Source: Paenirhodobacter hankyongi
Lineage (GTDB): Bacteria; Pseudomonadota; Alphaproteobacteria; Rhodobacterales; Rhodobacteraceae
Reading direction: 5' to 3'
DNA: 64,000 nt
NCBI RefSeq assembly: GCF_003664585.1
Contig: NZ_RCHI01000010.1
Span: forward strand, 1-64,000
A program made the translations under genes and the position numbers. Shown one piece after another: positions 19,328 through 27,616 of this stretch (positions are counted from its first letter, which is position 1; every line of letters starts with the position of its first letter). A model generated the notes under the pieces. It was not told the origin of the DNA. It searched no databases and saw only the letters and a list, made by a program, of their open reading frames with translations.

Positions 19328-20260
19328 ATGCAGGTTGGCTACCCGGTATCGGCGCTCAGCCTCGACCCGCAACGCGGGGTCTGGTCGCTGTCTCCCGATT
19401 TCGACCCCGGCACGATGCTGTGGCATCTGGTGCAGGGCGAGGATGGGGCCGAGCTGCGCGACGCCCTCGGTTGCACCGTCACCCGCGGCACCGCCTCGGC
19501 CGACCTGCCGCAGCTGCTGTGCTCGCTCGACGGGCGCGTGCTGCGGCTCGAACGGATCGACATCGACGGGCTGCCCAGCCTGTTCGTGACCTCGGAACCG
19601 CTCGTCCCCGGGGCGGACTATGCCGTGCTGCCGCAACCGAGCACCGCCGGCCGCGCCGCCGGGCCGGCAGAGATCGCCCGCCTGCCCGCCCTCGGCCCCG
19701 GCACGATGATCGCGACCGCCGACGGGCCGCAGCCAATCGACTGGCTGCGCCCGGGGGACATGATCCTGACGCGCGACAACGGGCTGAAACCGCTTCTCTG
19801 GCTCGGCCATCACGTCATGCCGCTGCGCGCCCCCACATCCTCGCGCCCGCTGCGGATCGCCGCCGCGGCCTTCGGCCCGACCCACCCCGAGCACGAGACC
19901 ATCGCCTCGCCGGGGCTTGGCATCCTGCTCGCGGGGGCCGAGCTGAAATTCTGGTTCACCGAGGGCGAGATGTTCGGCCGCCTGGCCGAGATCTGCACCG
20001 CGCCGCATGCCGAAGGGCGGCAGTCGCTCTACACCCTGCTGTTCGAGGCGCCCGAAATCGTTCTGGCGAACGGAATCTGGGTCGGATCCGTGCAGTTCGA
20101 CGCCGCCTATGCCGCGCTGCTGCCGGCCGAGCTGCGGGCAAACCTGCGCCCCCATCTGGACGCGGCCCATGTGCACCCGGCGCGGTCCTGGCTCGAACGC
20201 TGGGAGGTGGAGATGTTCTGCCGCGCCCGCAACGCCCGGCGGCGGGTGATCGCCGCCTGA
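19328..20260 (+). CDS. Hint-domain protein lacking the catalytic Cys
   Basis: A 310-residue protein of the Hint (hedgehog/intein) type common in Rhodobacterales. The Hint core is PGTMIATADG followed by LRPGDMILTRDNG (about residues 124-152), then PLRIAAAAFGPTHPEHE. In self-processing Hint domains a Cys or Ser starts the domain, usually as CFxPGT. Here the equivalent residues are ALGPGT (121-126), with no Cys or Ser, so autoprocessing is not expected. No signal peptide is evident. Function unknown; a degenerate structural role is one possibility. Confidence 0.75.
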   Translation: MQVGYPVSALSLDPQRGVWSLSPDFDPGTMLWHLVQGEDGAELRDALGCTVTRGTASADLPQLLCSLDGRVLRLERIDIDGLPSLFVTSEPLVPGADYAVLPQPSTAGRAAGPAEIARLPALGPGTMIATADGPQPIDWLRPGDMILTRDNGLKPLLWLGHHVMPLRAPTSSRPLRIAAAAFGPTHPEHETIASPGLGILLAGAELKFWFTEGEMFGRLAEICTAPHAEGRQSLYTLLFEAPEIVLANGIWVGSVQFDAAYAALLPAELRANLRPHLDAAHVHPARSWLERWEVEMFCRARNARRRVIAA

Positions 20261-20348
20261 GGCGCGAATGCGCAGCTTTCGGGTCGCGTCCGGACCGGCT
20301 GCCGGGCTAGGATCGGGCATTCCGCCCCGTCGCTGAGCGAGCCCGCCG

Positions 20349-21287
20349 ATGCCCGACACCGTCCTCTCCCCCTCCCTGACCGACGCCGATGCCGAGGCGC
20401 AGCGGCAGGATTATCACTATCGCGTCATCTCGCGCGCCCTGCACGAGATCGACGCCGCCCGGGCCGAGGCGGCGGCGGGCGGCCAGCGGCGCGAACTGCC
20501 GTTGACCGATCTGGCTGCCCGGCTCGGCTTTTCGCCGGCGCATTTCCAGCGCGTCTTCTCGGCCTGGGTCGGGGTCTCGCCGAAGCGCTATCAGCAATAT
20601 CTGTCGCTCGATCTCGCGCGGGAGCTGCTGGCCGAACGCCTGCCGCTTGACGAGGTCGCCGCGGGCGCAGGGCTTTCCGGCCCGTCGCGACTGCATGACC
20701 TGCTGCTTCGCTGGGAGGCGATGACGCCCGGCGAATTCGCCGCCGGCGCCGCCGGGCTGACGATCCGCTGGGGCCGCTTCCCCTCCCCCTTCGGCGAGGC
20801 GCTGGCCTTTGCCACCGAGCGGGGGCTGTGCGGCCTTGCCTTCACCGCCGAGACCGGCTTTGATGCGGCCTTCGCCGACATGGCGGCGCGCTGGCCCGGC
20901 GCCACGCTGCGCGAGGAGGCCGAAGCCATCCGCCCCTGGGTCGAGGCGGCGCTTGGTGGCGCGGGCGAAGCGTCGCTCACGCTGATCGGCGCGCCCTTCC
21001 AGATCAAGGTGTGGGAGGCCCTTCTGGCCATCCCCTCGGGCGAGGTGACGACCTATTCCGCGATCGCCGCACAGATCGGCTCTCCCGCGGCGGTGCGCGC
21101 CGTCGGCACCGCGATCGGGCGCAACCCGATCAGCTATCTGATTCCCTGCCACCGCGCGCTGCGCAAGTCGGGCGGGCTTGGCGGGTATCACTGGGGCCTG
21201 CCGGTCAAGCGTGCGATGCTGGCGCGCGAGGCGGCGCGGCGCGAGGCCGGCATCCCCCCGGCGCAACTGTGCCTCGCCCAGAAGTGA
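20349..21287 (+). CDS. Ada-like fusion: AraC-type HTH plus O6-alkylguanine-DNA methyltransferase
   Basis: A 312-residue two-part protein. Residues about 22-130 are an AraC-type double helix-turn-helix (LTDLAARLGFSPAHFQRVF; VAAGAGLSGPSRLHDLL). The C-terminal half is the suicide methyltransferase with active-site Cys267 in PCHR and the preceding DNA-binding helix AAVRAVGTAIGRNP. The N-terminal Cys4-zinc domain of E. coli Ada, which senses methylphosphotriesters, is absent. It therefore repairs O6-alkylguanine and probably regulates transcription, but how it would be activated is unclear. It is a single gene. Confidence 0.88.
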   Translation: MPDTVLSPSLTDADAEAQRQDYHYRVISRALHEIDAARAEAAAGGQRRELPLTDLAARLGFSPAHFQRVFSAWVGVSPKRYQQYLSLDLARELLAERLPLDEVAAGAGLSGPSRLHDLLLRWEAMTPGEFAAGAAGLTIRWGRFPSPFGEALAFATERGLCGLAFTAETGFDAAFADMAARWPGATLREEAEAIRPWVEAALGGAGEASLTLIGAPFQIKVWEALLAIPSGEVTTYSAIAAQIGSPAAVRAVGTAIGRNPISYLIPCHRALRKSGGLGGYHWGLPVKRAMLAREAARREAGIPPAQLCLAQK

Positions 21288-21393
21288 TGGGCGAAGAACC
21301 GCCACCCGCGCAGATCGGATGGAACAAAACCCGGGGGATCGCGTAGAACGGGGAAGACGCCTCAAGGGCGCATTCCCACGCGAGAGCACGGAC

Positions 21394-22062
21394 ATGAAGA
21401 AGAACATCCCCTTCCTCGTTGCGGCCACCGGCCTGATCGGCCTGACCGCCTGCACCGACACCTACGGCCCGAACTACAACGCCTCGACCGACCCGAACGC
21501 CAACCGCAACTCCGGCGCGATCACCGGCGCGCTCATCGGCGGCGTTTTCGGCGCGACCCGCCGCGGCGACGACAAGCTGGCCAAGGCCGCGACCGGCGCC
21601 ATGATCGGCGGGCTGATCGGCGGCGCGATCGGCAACCAGCTTGACAAGCAGGCGCAGGAGCTGCGCCGCGACCTCGACACCAACGGCGTCTCGGTGGTCA
21701 ATACCGGCTCGCAGCTGATCGTCACCATGCCGCAGGATGTGCTGTTCGCCACCGACAGCTCGGTCGTGCGCGCCGATCTGCAGCGCGATCTCTACACCCT
21801 CGCGGGCAGCCTGAACCGCTATCCGAACACCACGGTCGAGGTGGTGGGCCACACCGACAACACCGGCGACGCAAGCTACAACCAGCGCCTGTCGCAGCAG
21901 CGCGCCGATTCCGTCGCGCAGATCCTGATCGGCGCCGGCGTGCCGCGCTCGCGCCTCGTCGCCTATGGCCGCGGCGAGGATCAGCCGATCGCCTCGAACC
22001 TCAGCGTCGAGGGCCGCGCACAGAACCGCCGGGTCGAGTTCATCATCCGCCCGAACAACTGA
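21394..22062 (+). CDS. OmpA-family lipoprotein with glycine zippers (YiaD-like)
   Basis: A 222-residue outer-membrane lipoprotein. It has a signal peptide with lipobox LTAC (Cys20). Two glycine-zipper stretches follow (GALIGGVFGA at about 50-59 and GAMIGGLIGGAIG at about 72-84). The OmpA C-terminal peptidoglycan-binding domain comes next, with VEVVGHTDNTGDASYNQRLS then RVEFII. The family anchors the outer membrane to peptidoglycan. The frame is open upstream but the ATG at 21394 starts the signal peptide. A strong terminator follows. Confidence 0.93.
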   Translation: MKKNIPFLVAATGLIGLTACTDTYGPNYNASTDPNANRNSGAITGALIGGVFGATRRGDDKLAKAATGAMIGGLIGGAIGNQLDKQAQELRRDLDTNGVSVVNTGSQLIVTMPQDVLFATDSSVVRADLQRDLYTLAGSLNRYPNTTVEVVGHTDNTGDASYNQRLSQQRADSVAQILIGAGVPRSRLVAYGRGEDQPIASNLSVEGRAQNRRVEFIIRPNN

Positions 22063-22081
22063 GCGGCAAGACCGCGCGACC

Positions 22082-22109
22082 AAAGGCCGGGGCCCTCCCC
22101 GGCCTTTTT
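22082..22109 (+). terminator. Rho-independent terminator of the OmpA-like gene
   Basis: Perfect inverted repeat AAAGGCCGGGG / CCCCGGCC followed by TTTTT, 20 bp after the stop codon. Confidence 0.9.
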
Positions 22110-22139
22110 GCTGTGATTCCCATTGCCGGGCTCCGGATG

Positions 22140-22158
22140 TGGTCATACATCTTGACCA
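22140..22158. promoter_or_regulatory. Candidate autoregulatory operator of the FadR-type regulator
   Basis: Inverted repeat TGGTCA-N7-TGACCA ending 13 bp before the start codon of the regulator. TGGTC/GACCA half-sites are characteristic of operators bound by FadR-subfamily GntR proteins. Confidence 0.6.
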
Positions 22159-22171
22159 ACGGGGGGAAGAA

Positions 22172-22945
22172 ATGCCGTTCCAGAAGATCGAATCCGAAAA
22201 GCTCGCCTCGGCCGTCGTGCGCCAGATCGAAGGCCTGATCCTGCAGGGAATCCTGCGCCCGGGCGAACGCCTGCCGTCCGAGCGCGAGCTGTCGGAGCGC
22301 CTTGCGGTCTCGCGCCCCTCGCTGCGCGAGGCGGTGGCCGAGCTGCAGGAGGAGGGCCTTCTGACCACCCGCGCGGGCTCCGGCATCTTCGTCGCCGACG
22401 TGCTCGGCTCGGCCTTCTCGCCGGCGCTGATCCGGCTCTTTGCGCGCGACGAGCAGGCCGTCTTCGACTACCTCTCGTTCCGGCGCGACCTCGAGGGGCT
22501 CGCGGCCGAACGCGCCGCACGGCTCGCCTCGGACACCGACCTGCGGGTGATCGACACGCTCTTCCAGCGCATGGAAGCGGCGCATGCCAAGCGCAACCCG
22601 GCCGACGAGGCGGCGCTTGATGCGCAGTTCCACATGGCGATCATCGAGGCGGGGCACAATGTCATCACCTTGCACATGATGCGCGCGATGTTCGATCTGC
22701 TGCAGGAGGGCGTGTTCTACAACCGCCAGGTCATGTTCCGCAATCGCCCGACCCGCGACGCGCTGCTCGAACAGCACCGCGCGATCAATGCGGCCATCCA
22801 GGCACGTGACGGGGCGGCGGCCCGCGCCGCCGTGGCCGATCACATGGAATTCGTCGAGAAGGCGCTGACAGAGCAACGCAAGGCCGAGCGCCACGAGACT
22901 CTGGCCCAGATGCGGCTGCGCCACGAGGCCGAGAAGGCGGGCTGA
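22172..22945 (+). CDS. FadR-subfamily GntR transcriptional regulator
   Basis: A 257-residue regulator. The winged-helix domain occupies about 8-75 (GILRPGERLPSERELSERLAV; SRPSLREAVAELQEEGLL). The C-terminal all-helical FCD ligand domain carries the metal-ligand pattern Asp/His (DAQFHMAIIEAGHN, then LLEQHRAINAAI and VADHMEFVEKAL). The best-known relatives are PdhR, LldR and GlcC, which sense organic acids; the ligand here is unknown. The ATG is preceded by GGGGGGAAG and the frame upstream lies in the OmpA gene. The palindrome at 22140-22158 suggests autoregulation. Confidence 0.9.
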   Translation: MPFQKIESEKLASAVVRQIEGLILQGILRPGERLPSERELSERLAVSRPSLREAVAELQEEGLLTTRAGSGIFVADVLGSAFSPALIRLFARDEQAVFDYLSFRRDLEGLAAERAARLASDTDLRVIDTLFQRMEAAHAKRNPADEAALDAQFHMAIIEAGHNVITLHMMRAMFDLLQEGVFYNRQVMFRNRPTRDALLEQHRAINAAIQARDGAAARAAVADHMEFVEKALTEQRKAERHETLAQMRLRHEAEKAG

Positions 22946-22971
22946 GCCCCTGCCCCGGCTTCAGACATGAA

Positions 22972-22997
22972 AAAACCCGGCCTTGCGGCCGGGTTTT
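22972..22997. terminator. Bidirectional terminator between the FadR-type gene and atpF
   Basis: Perfect repeat AAAACCCGGCC-TTGC-GGCCGGGTTTT. It gives a T-tract in either direction, so it serves both the plus-strand regulator and the minus-strand ATP synthase operon. Confidence 0.9.
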
Positions 22998-23017
22998 CAA
23001 TTTTCCCAAGGCAGGTC

Positions 23018-23575
23018 TCAGTTGAGACGCGCCTGCACCTCGGAGATCGCAGTGTCGATCAGCCCGGCCTTGCGGTCAGGCGTCATCTGGCCGGCAAGCA
23101 CTTCGGCCGCGGCGGCGATCGCCACCTGAACGGCACGGTCCTTGACGTCCTTCAGCGCCGAAGCCTCGGCCGAAGCGATCTGCTCCTCCGCCGCCTTCAG
23201 ACGCCGCGCGATCGAAGCCTGCAGCTCGGCCTTGGCCACGTCGGCCGCCGCCTGCGCGTCGCGCTTCGCGGCCACCACGATGCCCTCGGCCTGCGCCTGG
23301 ACTTCACGCGCCTTGCGCTCGTAGGAGGCAAGGATCGACTGCGCTTCTTCACGCAGCGCACGGGCTTCGTCGAGTTCCGACTTGATCGTGTCCGCGCGCT
23401 TGTCGAGCAGGGAGCCGAGCAGCGCCGGAACCTTGAACTTGACGATGATCGCCACGAACAGAAGGAAGGCGATCAGCACCACGAAGTTCGGGTTGCGCAG
23501 CGAGAAGAACGGCCCTTCCTCGGAAGCGAGCGCCGGCGAGGCCGCGAGGATGAAGAGAAGCGTAAGTTTCTTCAT
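23018..23575 (-). CDS. atpF: F0F1 ATP synthase subunit b
   Basis: A 185-residue subunit of the peripheral stalk. The hydrophobic N-terminus (cleavable or anchor segment, residues 1-18) is followed by a membrane helix at about 30-48 ([16 protein letters not shown]). A long Ala/Glu-rich coiled helix continues to the C-terminus. It is the last F0 gene and follows b' by 4 nt; the pair forms a b/b' heterodimeric stalk as in other alphaproteobacteria and cyanobacteria. A bidirectional terminator follows. Confidence 0.95.
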   Translation of the reverse strand: MKKLTLLFILAASPALASEEGPFFSLRNPNFVVLIAFLLFVAIIVKFKVPALLGSLLDKRADTIKSELDEARALREEAQSILASYERKAREVQAQAEGIVVAAKRDAQAAADVAKAELQASIARRLKAAEEQIASAEASALKDVKDRAVQVAIAAAAEVLAGQMTPDRKAGLIDTAISEVQARLN

Positions 23576-23579
23576 GATC

Positions 23580-24131
23580 TCAGCCTTTCACGCGTGCGCC
23601 AACGGCCGTGGCCAGAGCCCCGGTGTCAGCCTGCCCGCCAAGAGCGACGACGATCTCGGCCGCGGCATCGCGCGCGACGGCTTCCACCGCCTCGAGCGCC
23701 CCGGCGCGGATCTCGTTGATCCGGGCTTCCGATTCCGTGGCGCGCTTGGCGATCTCGGTATCGGCCTTGGCGGTCGCCGCGTCGAGGTCCTTCTGGATCT
23801 CGGCCTTGGTCTCCGCGATGATCTTCTGAGCCTGGGCCCGGGCATCCGCGAGCGCCTTTTCATAGGCGGCCTCGGCGTCCTTCGCCTTCAGCTTGTAGTC
23901 CTCGGCGGCGGCAATGTCGCCGGCGATGGTGCTCTGGCGATCGGCCAGCACCGCGGAGATCCGCGGCAGGGCGATGCGCGAAAGCATCCAGTAGATCACG
24001 ACCAGCGCGACGCAGAGCCAGAAGATCTGGTTCGGGAAGGTCGAAAGATCAAGCTGCGGCATCGGCACGGCGGCCGCGGCACCATGCGCCGCATCGGTCG
24101 CCATCTCGGCCACTTGCTGTTCAGTTTCCAT
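23580..24131 (-). CDS. atpG: F0F1 ATP synthase subunit b'
   Basis: A 183-residue second stalk subunit, often named atpF', atpG or atpX. The membrane helix is at about 32-52 ([19 protein letters not shown]), followed by the family motif [14 protein letters not shown] and a long charged coiled helix. The ATG at 24131 is preceded by AGGGGG. An in-frame extension to 24182 lacks a better site. It partners with the b subunit encoded immediately downstream. Confidence 0.93.
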   Translation of the reverse strand: METEQQVAEMATDAAHGAAAAVPMPQLDLSTFPNQIFWLCVALVVIYWMLSRIALPRISAVLADRQSTIAGDIAAAEDYKLKAKDAEAAYEKALADARAQAQKIIAETKAEIQKDLDAATAKADTEIAKRATESEARINEIRAGALEAVEAVARDAAAEIVVALGGQADTGALATAVGARVKG

Positions 24132-24207
24132 GTCGTCCCCCTGGACCCTCAGATAACCGGATGGGCCCGCGTGCGGACCCATCCGACCGAAAGGATTGGA
24201 TCAGGGA

Positions 24208-24444
24208 TCAGACCGCGAACAGCAGCAGCAGGGCGACGAGGAACGCGAAGATGCCCAGAGCTTCGGCGAAGGCCATGCCGATGAACAGCGTGGCGGTCTG
24301 GCCGGCGGCGGCCGACGGGTTGCGCAGCGCGCCGTTCAGGAAGTTACCGGCGACGTTGCCAACACCCATGGCGGCGCCCGCCAGGCCGATGCAGGCCAGG
24401 CCCGCGCCGAGGTATTGACCGAATTCCGAGATGCTGCCTTCCAT
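24208..24444 (-). CDS. atpE: F0F1 ATP synthase subunit c
   Basis: A 78-residue proteolipid with two membrane helices joined by the polar loop RNPSAA (residues 41-46). The proton-carrying acidic residue is Glu61 in [10 protein letters not shown]. Helix 1 has the packing motif GAAMGVG. It forms the rotating c-ring. The gene lies between atpB and the b/b' pair on the same strand. Confidence 0.97.
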   Translation of the reverse strand: MEGSISEFGQYLGAGLACIGLAGAAMGVGNVAGNFLNGALRNPSAAAGQTATLFIGMAFAEALGIFAFLVALLLLFAV

Positions 24445-24499
24445 TGGGATGCTCCTTAGGGATTGAAAGGTTTAAAAGGGTCTCTCTGCGGTCCGGGCC

Positions 24500-25270
24500 T
24501 CAGTGGCCCGGGTGCAGCGCGTCCTTCAGGTAGACGCAGGTGAGGATGGTGAAGACGTAGGCCTGCACGAGGGCCACGATCACTTCGAGCCCGTACATCG
24601 CGGTGACCGCGAGAACCGACAGCGGGGTGACCAGCACGCCGACGGCGGCCGACATCAGGATCACCGGCGCGAAGCCCGCGAAGACCTCGATCACGGCGTG
24701 GCCGGCCATCATGTTGCCCGCAAGTCGGATCGAGTGGCTGACCGGACGCACGAAGTAGGAGATCACCTCGATCACCGCGAGGATCGGGCGCAGCGCGAGC
24801 GGCGCCGAGCTGACCCAGAACAGGCCGAGGAAGTGGGTGCCGTTCTTGACGAAACCGACGACGGTCACGGTGACGAAGACCAGGATCGCCAGCACGCCGG
24901 TGACGGCGATATGGGCGGTCGGGGTGAAGGAAAGCGGGATCAGGCCGAGGAAGTTCGAGAAGACGATGAACAGGAACAGCGTGAAGATGTAGGGGAAGAA
25001 CTTCAGCCCGTCCTTGCCGGTCACATCCTCGACCATCTTGTGGATGAAGCCATAGACGAGCTCGGCGAGCGACTGCATCCGCGACGGGATGATCGCACGG
25101 CCACGGGTGCCGACGACGAGCAGCAGCGCCATGCAGATCAGGCCGATCGCCATCCACAGGGTGACGTTGGTCGGCGTGTACCAGTGGATCGGCCCCTCCC
25201 CGAACAGGGAATGGATCTTGAAAGGTTCCATCGGATGGAACGCCAGACCTTCGCTCGCTTCTTCCGCCAC
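24500..25270 (-). CDS. atpB: F0F1 ATP synthase subunit a
   Basis: A 256-residue membrane subunit forming the proton half-channels. The essential Arg is in [14 protein letters not shown], and the final helices carry the conserved Glu and Gln of [17 protein letters not shown] choose the GTG at 25270, 2 bp after the atpI stop, because AGAGGGA lies about 9 nt upstream and [14 protein letters not shown] aligns with the family N-terminus. The frame is open further upstream inside atpI but without homology. Confidence 0.93.
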   Translation of the reverse strand: MAEEASEGLAFHPMEPFKIHSLFGEGPIHWYTPTNVTLWMAIGLICMALLLVVGTRGRAIIPSRMQSLAELVYGFIHKMVEDVTGKDGLKFFPYIFTLFLFIVFSNFLGLIPLSFTPTAHIAVTGVLAILVFVTVTVVGFVKNGTHFLGLFWVSSAPLALRPILAVIEVISYFVRPVSHSIRLAGNMMAGHAVIEVFAGFAPVILMSAAVGVLVTPLSVLAVTAMYGLEVIVALVQAYVFTILTCVYLKDALHPGH

Positions 25271-25272
25271 GT

Positions 25273-25617
25273 CTATTTTCCCTCTGCATCGGCGGCCGGG
25301 GCCACCGCATGTGCCTTCTTGTTCATCTCTTCGGCGGAACGGATCACGACCCGGATCCCCGCCACAAGACCAAGGAGCGTGAACACCAGCATCAGCCAGG
25401 GCTTCGTTCCCGCGAGCGCGTCGAGCCCAAATCCGATGCCGAAGCCGATCCCCAGCCCCGCAACCATCTCGATGACCATGCGCCACGCCATGTCGGCCTG
25501 ACGGAACTTGTCATCCGCCGCGGGTTTCGGCGCCTTTTCCTTGCGCAACTCGGCCAGGCGACGTTCCAGCGCCACCAGGCGCTCGGGATCGTGCTCGTCC
25601 GAGGGACGGTCGGTCAT
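25273..25617 (-). CDS. atpI: AtpI/AtpZ-type ATP synthase assembly protein
   Basis: A 114-residue small membrane protein that helps c-ring assembly or magnesium supply in this family. The charged N-terminus ([17 protein letters not shown]) is followed by two helices with the glycine-rich [13 protein letters not shown] between about 57 and 70 and [17 protein letters not shown]. The start ATG at 25617 is preceded by GGGGGAAG. It is the first gene of the F0 operon. Confidence 0.88.
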   Translation of the reverse strand: MTDRPSDEHDPERLVALERRLAELRKEKAPKPAADDKFRQADMAWRMVIEMVAGLGIGFGIGFGLDALAGTKPWLMLVFTLLGLVAGIRVVIRSAEEMNKKAHAVAPAADAEGK

Positions 25618-25784
25618 AGGCTTCCCCCGCAACAACTCCGGGCCTTGATAGACTTCACCGCCCTGTGAGTCAACGCCGTTAGCGCCTGTCAGGATGCTCC
25701 GCAACCCATTGTTCCGAAAGCATTTCCAGAATCAATTTCCACCCTGATGCCGGCCCAGCCCGCCGCAGTGCGGAAATCGCATAT

Positions 25785-25800
25785 TCAACCTTCCGGTTGA
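25785..25800. promoter_or_regulatory. Candidate ArsR-family operator
   Basis: Perfect inverted repeat TCAACC-TTCC-GGTTGA, 31 bp before the arsR start codon. Short TCAAC/GTTGA palindromes upstream of the regulator's own gene are typical for this family. The atp operon starts about 170 bp away on the other side. Confidence 0.6.
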
Positions 25801-25831
25801 CGTTTTTGCCCCCTCGCCGCATCACTGGCCC

Positions 25832-26203
25832 ATGAGCACCCCGGCCACCGCCCCCCTCGACGCCGTCTTCGCCGCGCTGGCCGACCCCACGCGCCGCGCG
25901 ATCCTGACCATGCTGCTCGAGGATGACATGGCGGTCACCGATGTCGCCGAGCCCTTCGAGATGTCGCTCGCCGCGATCTCGAAACACCTCGCGATCCTCG
26001 CCGAGGCCGGTCTGATCTCCCAGGAAAAGCGCGGGCGGGTAAAATGGTGCAAGCTCGAACCGGCGGCGATGGCCGGCGCGATCACCTGGATCCAGAGCTT
26101 CGGTCAGCTCGAGCCGATCGACCTCGACGCCTTCGAGCGCTTCCTCGAGACGGAATTGCGCGACGTGGAGGGCGCGGAGGAGGCGCTGCCCCCTCGGCCC
26201 TGA
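25832..26203 (+). CDS. ArsR-family transcriptional regulator
   Basis: A 123-residue winged-helix repressor. ALADPTRRAILTMLL (residues about 15-29) is the family entry helix, and the recognition helix is MSLAAISKHLAILAEAGLI. No Cys pair for metal sensing is present (a single Cys in VKWCKLEP), so it is probably a non-metal ArsR of the kind often paired with SRPBCC-domain proteins. No such partner gene is adjacent here. A palindrome upstream suggests self-repression. Confidence 0.88.
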   Translation: MSTPATAPLDAVFAALADPTRRAILTMLLEDDMAVTDVAEPFEMSLAAISKHLAILAEAGLISQEKRGRVKWCKLEPAAMAGAITWIQSFGQLEPIDLDAFERFLETELRDVEGAEEALPPRP

Positions 26204-26284
26204 CGGGCCTCACCCCCGGGATATTCGGAGCGGGTGAACCGGCCGCAGCCCGGGAGGGGGGCAGACAGCCCCCCTGCCCCGCGC

Positions 26285-27157
26285 TCAGTCGAGCGCTGTG
26301 CCATGGCTGCGGTCATAGCCGTTCGGCGCGGGCGGCTCCCAGCCTGCGGGTGCCTGCTGCGGCCGGTAGATCTCGATCTTCAGCGGGTGACAGGCCGCCG
26401 TGTCCGAGCTGTGCTCGGACGAACAGTCGCCGCCCGGGCAAGCCGACAGCGCGCCGCCGAGGTCGATCTCGGCGAAGAATTCGAGAAAATCGCCCGGGCG
26501 CACCGGGCTCGCCTTCATGAAATACTGCCCGGTGTCGCGGGTGAAGCCGGTGCACATGAAGACATTCAGCACATCATGCACATGGAATTCGCAGGCATGC
26601 TTCATCAGCCGCGTCTCCTCGGCGAGCGCCCGGGTCAGGTTCGAGTGGCAGCAATGGTGGTAATTCTCGCCTCCCGACAGCAGGTAATGCGTGTAGGGGT
26701 CGCAGCGGGTGCCGATCACGTCATGCACCGAGCCGCCATGTTCGTCGAACCCGTACCAGTCGAGCGTATCCTCGGTGATCGTCGCCATCGGCCGCAGATA
26801 GGGCAGCGAGGACCAGAGCTGATCGCCGGTCGACAGGTGGGTGCCGTGCAGGGCCCGGGTCTTGCCGGAATAGAAGCGTTCGGTCAGATCCTCGAGGTTC
26901 CACAGGTTCAGATCACCGACCTGCGGCCCCTCGATCGAGACGATGCGGAAGAAATGCCCGGCCTGAACCTCGAAGAAGCGCGCCTCGCGCGGCGGAACGA
27001 TCACCTCCTCGAGCAGATCCCAGCCGGGGCGCACGGCGCGATAGCCCGCCACGTCCGGGCGCGGCAGGGTTTCGACAGGGTAGCAGATCACCGGGGGGAT
27101 CGCCCGTCGCGCGGCGGCATCGGCGGGGGCGGCATGTTCGGGACGGGAGAGTTTCAT
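26285..27157 (-). CDS. DUF1989 protein (urea carboxylase-associated family)
   Basis: A 290-residue protein of the DUF1989 family, annotated as urea-carboxylase-associated because homologues neighbour urea carboxylase and allophanate hydrolase genes. Typical segments are IVPPREARFFEVQAGHFFRI, split as IVPPREARFFEV and QAGHFFRI, then GDLNLWN, THYLLSGGENYHHCCHSNL split as HYLLSGGENYHHCCHSN, and HVHDVLNVFMCTG. Several Cys and His residues suggest a metal site. The start ATG at 27157 has AAGGAG before it. Function here unclear: no urea carboxylase gene is adjacent, though a split one lies 27 kb away. Confidence 0.8.
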   Translation of the reverse strand: MKLSRPEHAAPADAAARRAIPPVICYPVETLPRPDVAGYRAVRPGWDLLEEVIVPPREARFFEVQAGHFFRIVSIEGPQVGDLNLWNLEDLTERFYSGKTRALHGTHLSTGDQLWSSLPYLRPMATITEDTLDWYGFDEHGGSVHDVIGTRCDPYTHYLLSGGENYHHCCHSNLTRALAEETRLMKHACEFHVHDVLNVFMCTGFTRDTGQYFMKASPVRPGDFLEFFAEIDLGGALSACPGGDCSSEHSSDTAACHPLKIEIYRPQQAPAGWEPPAPNGYDRSHGTALD

Positions 27158-27200
27158 CACGGCTCCTTGGCTGGTGCGCCATCCTGCCACGGCCGCGGCA

Positions 27201-27232
27201 AAACAAAAGCCCCGGCGCAACGCCCGGGGCTT
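27201..27232 (-). terminator. Rho-independent terminator of the 59-aa protein gene
   Basis: Inverted repeat AAGCCCCGG / CCGGGGCTT. On the minus strand it is followed by TTGTTTTG, 24 bp after the stop of the small gene. Confidence 0.75.
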
Positions 27233-27255
27233 CGTTTCGATATCGGTCGGTGCGC

Positions 27256-27435
27256 TCAGGCAGCCGAGTAATACCCGAACATCTGCTCGATCGGGGTTTC
27301 GACAGCGGCGATCGCCGCAGTGGCCGAGACCTCGTCTTCGGGGATGTAATAGGCATAGGCCTGTTCCAGAACCCGCAGCGCCTCTTCGGCCTGTTCGCGT
27401 TCGGACGCCTTCACGAATTTGACGACTTTCGACAT
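27256..27435 (-). CDS. Small conserved-looking protein, 59 aa, unknown function
   Basis: I do not recognise a family. The product is acidic overall, starting MSKVVKFVKASEREQAEEAL, with a predicted amphipathic helix (residues 10-28) and Tyr-rich ends (YAYYIPEDE; MFGYYSAA). It has no signal or membrane segment. A good ribosome-binding site (CAGGAGAG, 6 nt spacer) and a strong terminator downstream argue that it is a real, independently transcribed gene. The frame continues upstream to 27573 without a better start. A CTGC-N3-GCAG palindrome lies about 100 bp upstream. Confidence 0.7.
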   Translation of the reverse strand: MSKVVKFVKASEREQAEEALRVLEQAYAYYIPEDEVSATAAIAAVETPIEQMFGYYSAA

Positions 27436-27534
27436 GGAACTCTCCTGTGGTCGGATTGAGTTCCTCCCTGCCGGTCCATGTAGGGGATCGGGGCGCGTCT
27501 GGGAAGGGGCGCGGGCGCAAGGGTGCCATGCAAA

Positions 27535-27549
27535 TGCTGCAGCGCAGCA
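27535..27549. promoter_or_regulatory. Candidate PhaR-type operator (TGCTGC-N3-GCAGCA)
   Basis: Perfect 6-3-6 palindrome TGCTGC-AGC-GCAGCA upstream of the 59-aa protein gene. It contains CTGC-N3-GCAG, the site reported for the polyhydroxyalkanoate regulator PhaR of Paracoccus. A second such palindrome lies upstream of sucC. Confidence 0.45.
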
Positions 27550-27561
27550 AATTTGTCGCAC

Positions 27562-27597
27562 CCTCAAAGGCAAGGGCCCCGGATCGCTCCGGGGCCC
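27562..27597 (-). terminator. Terminator of the sdh operon
   Basis: Perfect 10-bp inverted repeat GGGCCCCGGA-TCGC-TCCGGGGCCC, 20 bp after the sdhB stop. On the minus strand it is followed by TTGCCTTTGAG, a moderate T-rich tail. Confidence 0.75.
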
Positions 27598-27616
27598 AGA
27601 TCTTGTGGTGTCAGGC

